A program made the position numbers and the translations under genes. Under the pieces are notes generated by a model, which searched no databases, was not told the DNA's origin, and worked only from the letters and a program-made list of their open reading frames with translations. Source: Prevotella sp. (lineage in GTDB: Bacteria; Bacteroidota; Bacteroidia; Bacteroidales; Bacteroidaceae). From it: 64,000 bases of DNA. This document shows positions 61,492 to 64,000 of this stretch, one piece after another. How positions within the stretch are numbered: position 1 is the stretch's first letter; every line of letters begins with the position of its first letter. The stretch covers positions 1 to 64,000 of the forward strand of contig JAFVFY010000069.1 of the NCBI GenBank assembly GCA_017475265.1, written 5' to 3'.

Positions 61492-62826
61492 ATGCAAGGA
61501 TTCAACAAAGGATTTCTATATTTCATCTGTGCCGTGTCGGCGATGGGCGGTCTGCTCTTCGGCTACGACTGGGTAGTGATAGGTGGCGCTAAGCCGTTCT
61601 ATGAACTTTATTTCGGCATCGGCGAGTCGCCGCTGATGCAGGGTGTGGCGATGACGACGGCCCTGATAGGCTGCTTGGTGGGTGCGATGGTGGCTGGAGG
61701 CGCTGCCGACAGGTATGGCCGCAAACCGCTGCTGATGCTGTCGGCGGTGCTGTTCACCGTCTCGGCCATCGGCACGGGACTGTTCAACGACTTCACCTTA
61801 TTTAATATAGCACGCTTCGTGGGAGGCGTGGGCATCGGCGTGGCATCGGCACTGGCTCCGATGTATATTGCCGAGGTGAGCCCGGCGGAGATTCGCGGAC
61901 GCATGGTGAGTCTGAACCAGATGACCATCGTGCTGGGCATCTTGGCGGCACAAATCGTGAACATGATACTTGCCCGCGACACCTCTATCACTGAGAATAT
62001 GGCGTGGAACGTGGAGTGGGGCTGGCGCTGGATGTTCTGGGCCGAGACGTTGCCCGCCGCACTGTTCCTCGTGTTGAGCTTCTTCATTCCTGAGAGCCCG
62101 GTGTTTCTCAGAAATGAGAAATTAAAAATGAGAAATGATAAATACGATGACCTTCAAGAGCAGTCCCTTGTTTCTGAAGGTAATCATATTTCTCACTTCT
62201 CATCTTTCATTTGTAATCGGAAGTATCGTCGTGTGCTGTTGTTGGGTCTGGTCATTGCCGTGTTCCAGCAGTGGTGCGGCACCAATGTCATCTTCAACTA
62301 TGCACAGGAAATTTTCGTCGGCGCGGGCTTCGACGTCGACGGCATGTTTATCAACATCGTCATCACGGGCGTGGCCAATGTCATCTTCACCTTCGTGGCC
62401 CTCTACACCATTGAGAAGTGGGGTCGTCGCTCGCTGATGCTCCTTGGAGCCGGAGGCTTAGGACTCATCTACCTCATCCTCGGCACGTGCTACTTCTTCG
62501 AGGTGAAGGGTGTGATGATGGTGGTGCTCGTTGTGGCGGCCATCTCGGTCTATGCCATGACCCTCGCTCCTGTTACGTGGACGCTACTGGCAGAGATTTT
62601 CCCCAACCGCATACGAGGCATTGCTATGGCCACCTGCACCTTCGCCCTTTGGGTGGGCTGCTGCACGCTGACGTTCTCGTTCCCCTCGATGAACGCCGCG
62701 CTGGGTAGCAGCGGCACCTTCTGGATTTACTCTGCCATCTGCGCCTGCGCCTTCATCTTCCTGTGGAACCGCTGTCCAGAGACGAAGGGCAAGAGCCTGG
62801 AGGAACTGGAAAAGGAACTGACATGA
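61492..62826 (+). CDS. MFS sugar porter (XylE-like)
   Basis: A 444-residue proton-linked sugar transporter with 12 predicted helices. LLFGYDWVVIGGA at helix 1, RYGRKPLLM (the MFS loop 2-3 motif), APMYIAEVSPAEIRGRM and the helix 6-7 loop start FFIPESPVFL identify the sugar-porter family, followed by QQWCGTNVIFNYAQ. The central loop (about residues 205-242) is replaced by a palindromic, repeat-like stretch (62,108-62,216; LRNEKLKMRNDK). Next to a pectate-lyase gene, it may import a plant-derived sugar. Confidence 0.92.
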   Translation: MQGFNKGFLYFICAVSAMGGLLFGYDWVVIGGAKPFYELYFGIGESPLMQGVAMTTALIGCLVGAMVAGGAADRYGRKPLLMLSAVLFTVSAIGTGLFNDFTLFNIARFVGGVGIGVASALAPMYIAEVSPAEIRGRMVSLNQMTIVLGILAAQIVNMILARDTSITENMAWNVEWGWRWMFWAETLPAALFLVLSFFIPESPVFLRNEKLKMRNDKYDDLQEQSLVSEGNHISHFSSFICNRKYRRVLLLGLVIAVFQQWCGTNVIFNYAQEIFVGAGFDVDGMFINIVITGVANVIFTFVALYTIEKWGRRSLMLLGAGGLGLIYLILGTCYFFEVKGVMMVVLVVAAISVYAMTLAPVTWTLLAEIFPNRIRGIAMATCTFALWVGCCTLTFSFPSMNAALGSSGTFWIYSAICACAFIFLWNRCPETKGKSLEELEKELT

Positions 62827-62848
62827 CACACATACCAATACTAAAACT

Positions 62849-64000
62849 ATGAGACTTCTGACAATGATTCTGACCTTGCTGGCGCTGACTGTCGTTGGGA
62901 CGGCATCGGGAATTGTGCGCTACGCCTCGCCCTCAGGCATCGACCCAGAAGGCCTGTCCGTGGACAAGCCTGGAAAGTTGAGGGCAATGGTGGACAGCCT
63001 TTTGCCTGGCGACACGCTCTATCTGCTGGACGGGCAGTATGACCAGACGAAGACACTTGTCGTCAACAAACTTGCCTCGGCCGACAAGTGGATCACCATC
63101 TGTGCCGCCGAAGGTGCCAAGCCCATCTTCGACTTCCGCGAACAGCCTAACGGCACCAACGGTGTGAAGGTAAGCGGACGGTACATAAACATCAAGGACC
63201 TCACCGTGCGCTATGCAGGGAAGAAGGGCGTATGGCTGGAGAACGCCTCCTACTGCCGACTGGAACGGCTCGAAGTCTACGGCTGTTGCGATTCAGGCAT
63301 TCAGCTGCGCAAAGGAGGTTATAATGTTGTCGTAAACTGCGACTCACATGACAACTTCGACTATCAGGATTCAGGAAGCAACGCCGACGGCTTTGCCGAC
63401 AAACAGGGTGGTGCGGCTTTCCCCGGGAACACCTACATCGGCTGCCGAGCATGGCATAACTCTGACGACGGATGGGATCACTTCCAGCGCCAGTCGCAGG
63501 ACACACCGACCGTCTACATGTATTGCGTCACCTACGACAATGGCCCTGCTGAATTCGACCTTTCATCACATCCGAGGGTTCTCGGCATCGACAGCATACT
63601 GCCGTGCATGGAAGGCAAGGACTTGGCTCATTTCCCCAATGGTGGCAACCCTAACGGATTCAAACTTGGAGGGCAGGGGAAAGACAACAAGGAGAGCGGC
63701 AACTATACGCGGCACGACACCAATCTGCAGCATTGTCTTGCCGTGGGACACCGTAAGAAAGGATTCGACCAGAACAACAATGCCGGACAGATGACCGTCA
63801 GCCACTGCCTGGCCGTCCGCAACGATGTCAACTTTGGATTCGGCAATCCCTATCCCTGCACACTCGACATCTGTCATTGCATCAGCCTGGAGCCAATAAG
63901 TGGACAGCATTTCGTTGCGGGGCCTGAGTGTACTGTCACCCAACAAGACAACTCCTGGAACGGAAACGAAAACACGTCTATTCTAGACGGCATTGACATC
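62849..64000 (+). CDS. Pectate lyase-like protein, PL9 family, incomplete at window end
   Basis: At least 384 codons with no stop before the window edge. A signal peptide (MRLLTMILTLLALTVVGTAS) is followed by a right-handed beta-helix. YINIKDLTVRYAGKKGVWL, NADGFADKQG and GCRAWHNSDDGWDHF are typical of PL9 pectate lyases such as PelL; the DGFADK and SDDGWD Asp residues would bind Ca. It acts outside the cytoplasm on polygalacturonate. It begins 23 bases after the sugar porter, likely one operon, pointing to pectin use. Confidence 0.88.
   Translation, partial: MRLLTMILTLLALTVVGTASGIVRYASPSGIDPEGLSVDKPGKLRAMVDSLLPGDTLYLLDGQYDQTKTLVVNKLASADKWITICAAEGAKPIFDFREQPNGTNGVKVSGRYINIKDLTVRYAGKKGVWLENASYCRLERLEVYGCCDSGIQLRKGGYNVVVNCDSHDNFDYQDSGSNADGFADKQGGAAFPGNTYIGCRAWHNSDDGWDHFQRQSQDTPTVYMYCVTYDNGPAEFDLSSHPRVLGIDSILPCMEGKDLAHFPNGGNPNGFKLGGQGKDNKESGNYTRHDTNLQHCLAVGHRKKGFDQNNNAGQMTVSHCLAVRNDVNFGFGNPYPCTLDICHCISLEPISGQHFVAGPECTVTQQDNSWNGNENTSILDGIDI

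Overview
The window reads as a Prevotella-like member of the Bacteroidota. Most clear promoters carry the Bacteroidota -7 box (TAnnTTTG) just upstream of the start codon, Shine-Dalgarno sites are mostly absent, and the protein families fit (Omp28-like protein, PL9 pectate lyase, RecQ-UvrD fusion helicase, split glycine decarboxylase). The species cannot be fixed from sequence alone.

Layout. (1) 1-3,060: a long dispersed repeat, a PD-(D/E)XK 'Rpn' gene and a decayed IS4-family element. (2) 3,082-18,190, all on the minus strand: rpsU-xerC-hpf, then tRNA-Thr/Tyr/Gly/Thr-tuf-tRNA-Trp-secE-nusG-rplK-rplA-rplJ-rplL-rpoB-rpoC, ending in a strong terminator. (3) 18,275-20,512: an isolated, divergent ftsZ with an unknown partner gene, then an inverted-repeat element. 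(4) 20,564-23,757: an EcoRV-type restriction-modification pair, a LOG-family gene and a broken lipoprotein gene. (5) 24,102-39,218: an accessory island with an exonuclease-RecQ-UvrD fusion, a PIF1-like helicase behind two paralogous small genes, a DUF3825-like protein, an unknown protein with a HEPN-like motif, a GIY-YIG protein, an AlbA_2-type protein and a WYL regulator. (6) 39,516-50,719: general genes (SDR, cell-envelope protein, hydroxyacid dehydrogenase, CPBP protease fused to a nucleotidyltransferase domain, TolC, tRNA nucleotidyltransferase, FtsX-like permease, Omp28-like protein). (7) 51,116-52,607: a second Rpn gene and an inverted copy of the repeat at position 1. (8) 52,838-59,494: a complete glycine-cleavage gene set (lipoamide dehydrogenase, gcvPB, gcvPA, gcvH, gcvT) plus a lipoate ligase. 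(9) 59,544-64,000: DUF3237 protein, adk, hpt, a sugar porter and a pectate lyase that runs off the window.

Three signals stand out. Three promoters in the 32-37 kb island share a 21-bp dyad (GGTTC-N11-GAACC), exactly 42 bp from the -7 box, with a common CTTGCAG in between; this looks like a regulon joining a PIF1 helicase operon, a HEPN-like gene and a GIY-YIG nuclease. Five intergenic arrays share an exact 22-bp period, mostly with short palindromes, though their sequences differ. Repetitive and palindromic elements sit inside conserved genes of the glycine-cleavage cluster; one splits gcvPB at a heptanucleotide tract, where one added unit would restore the frame.
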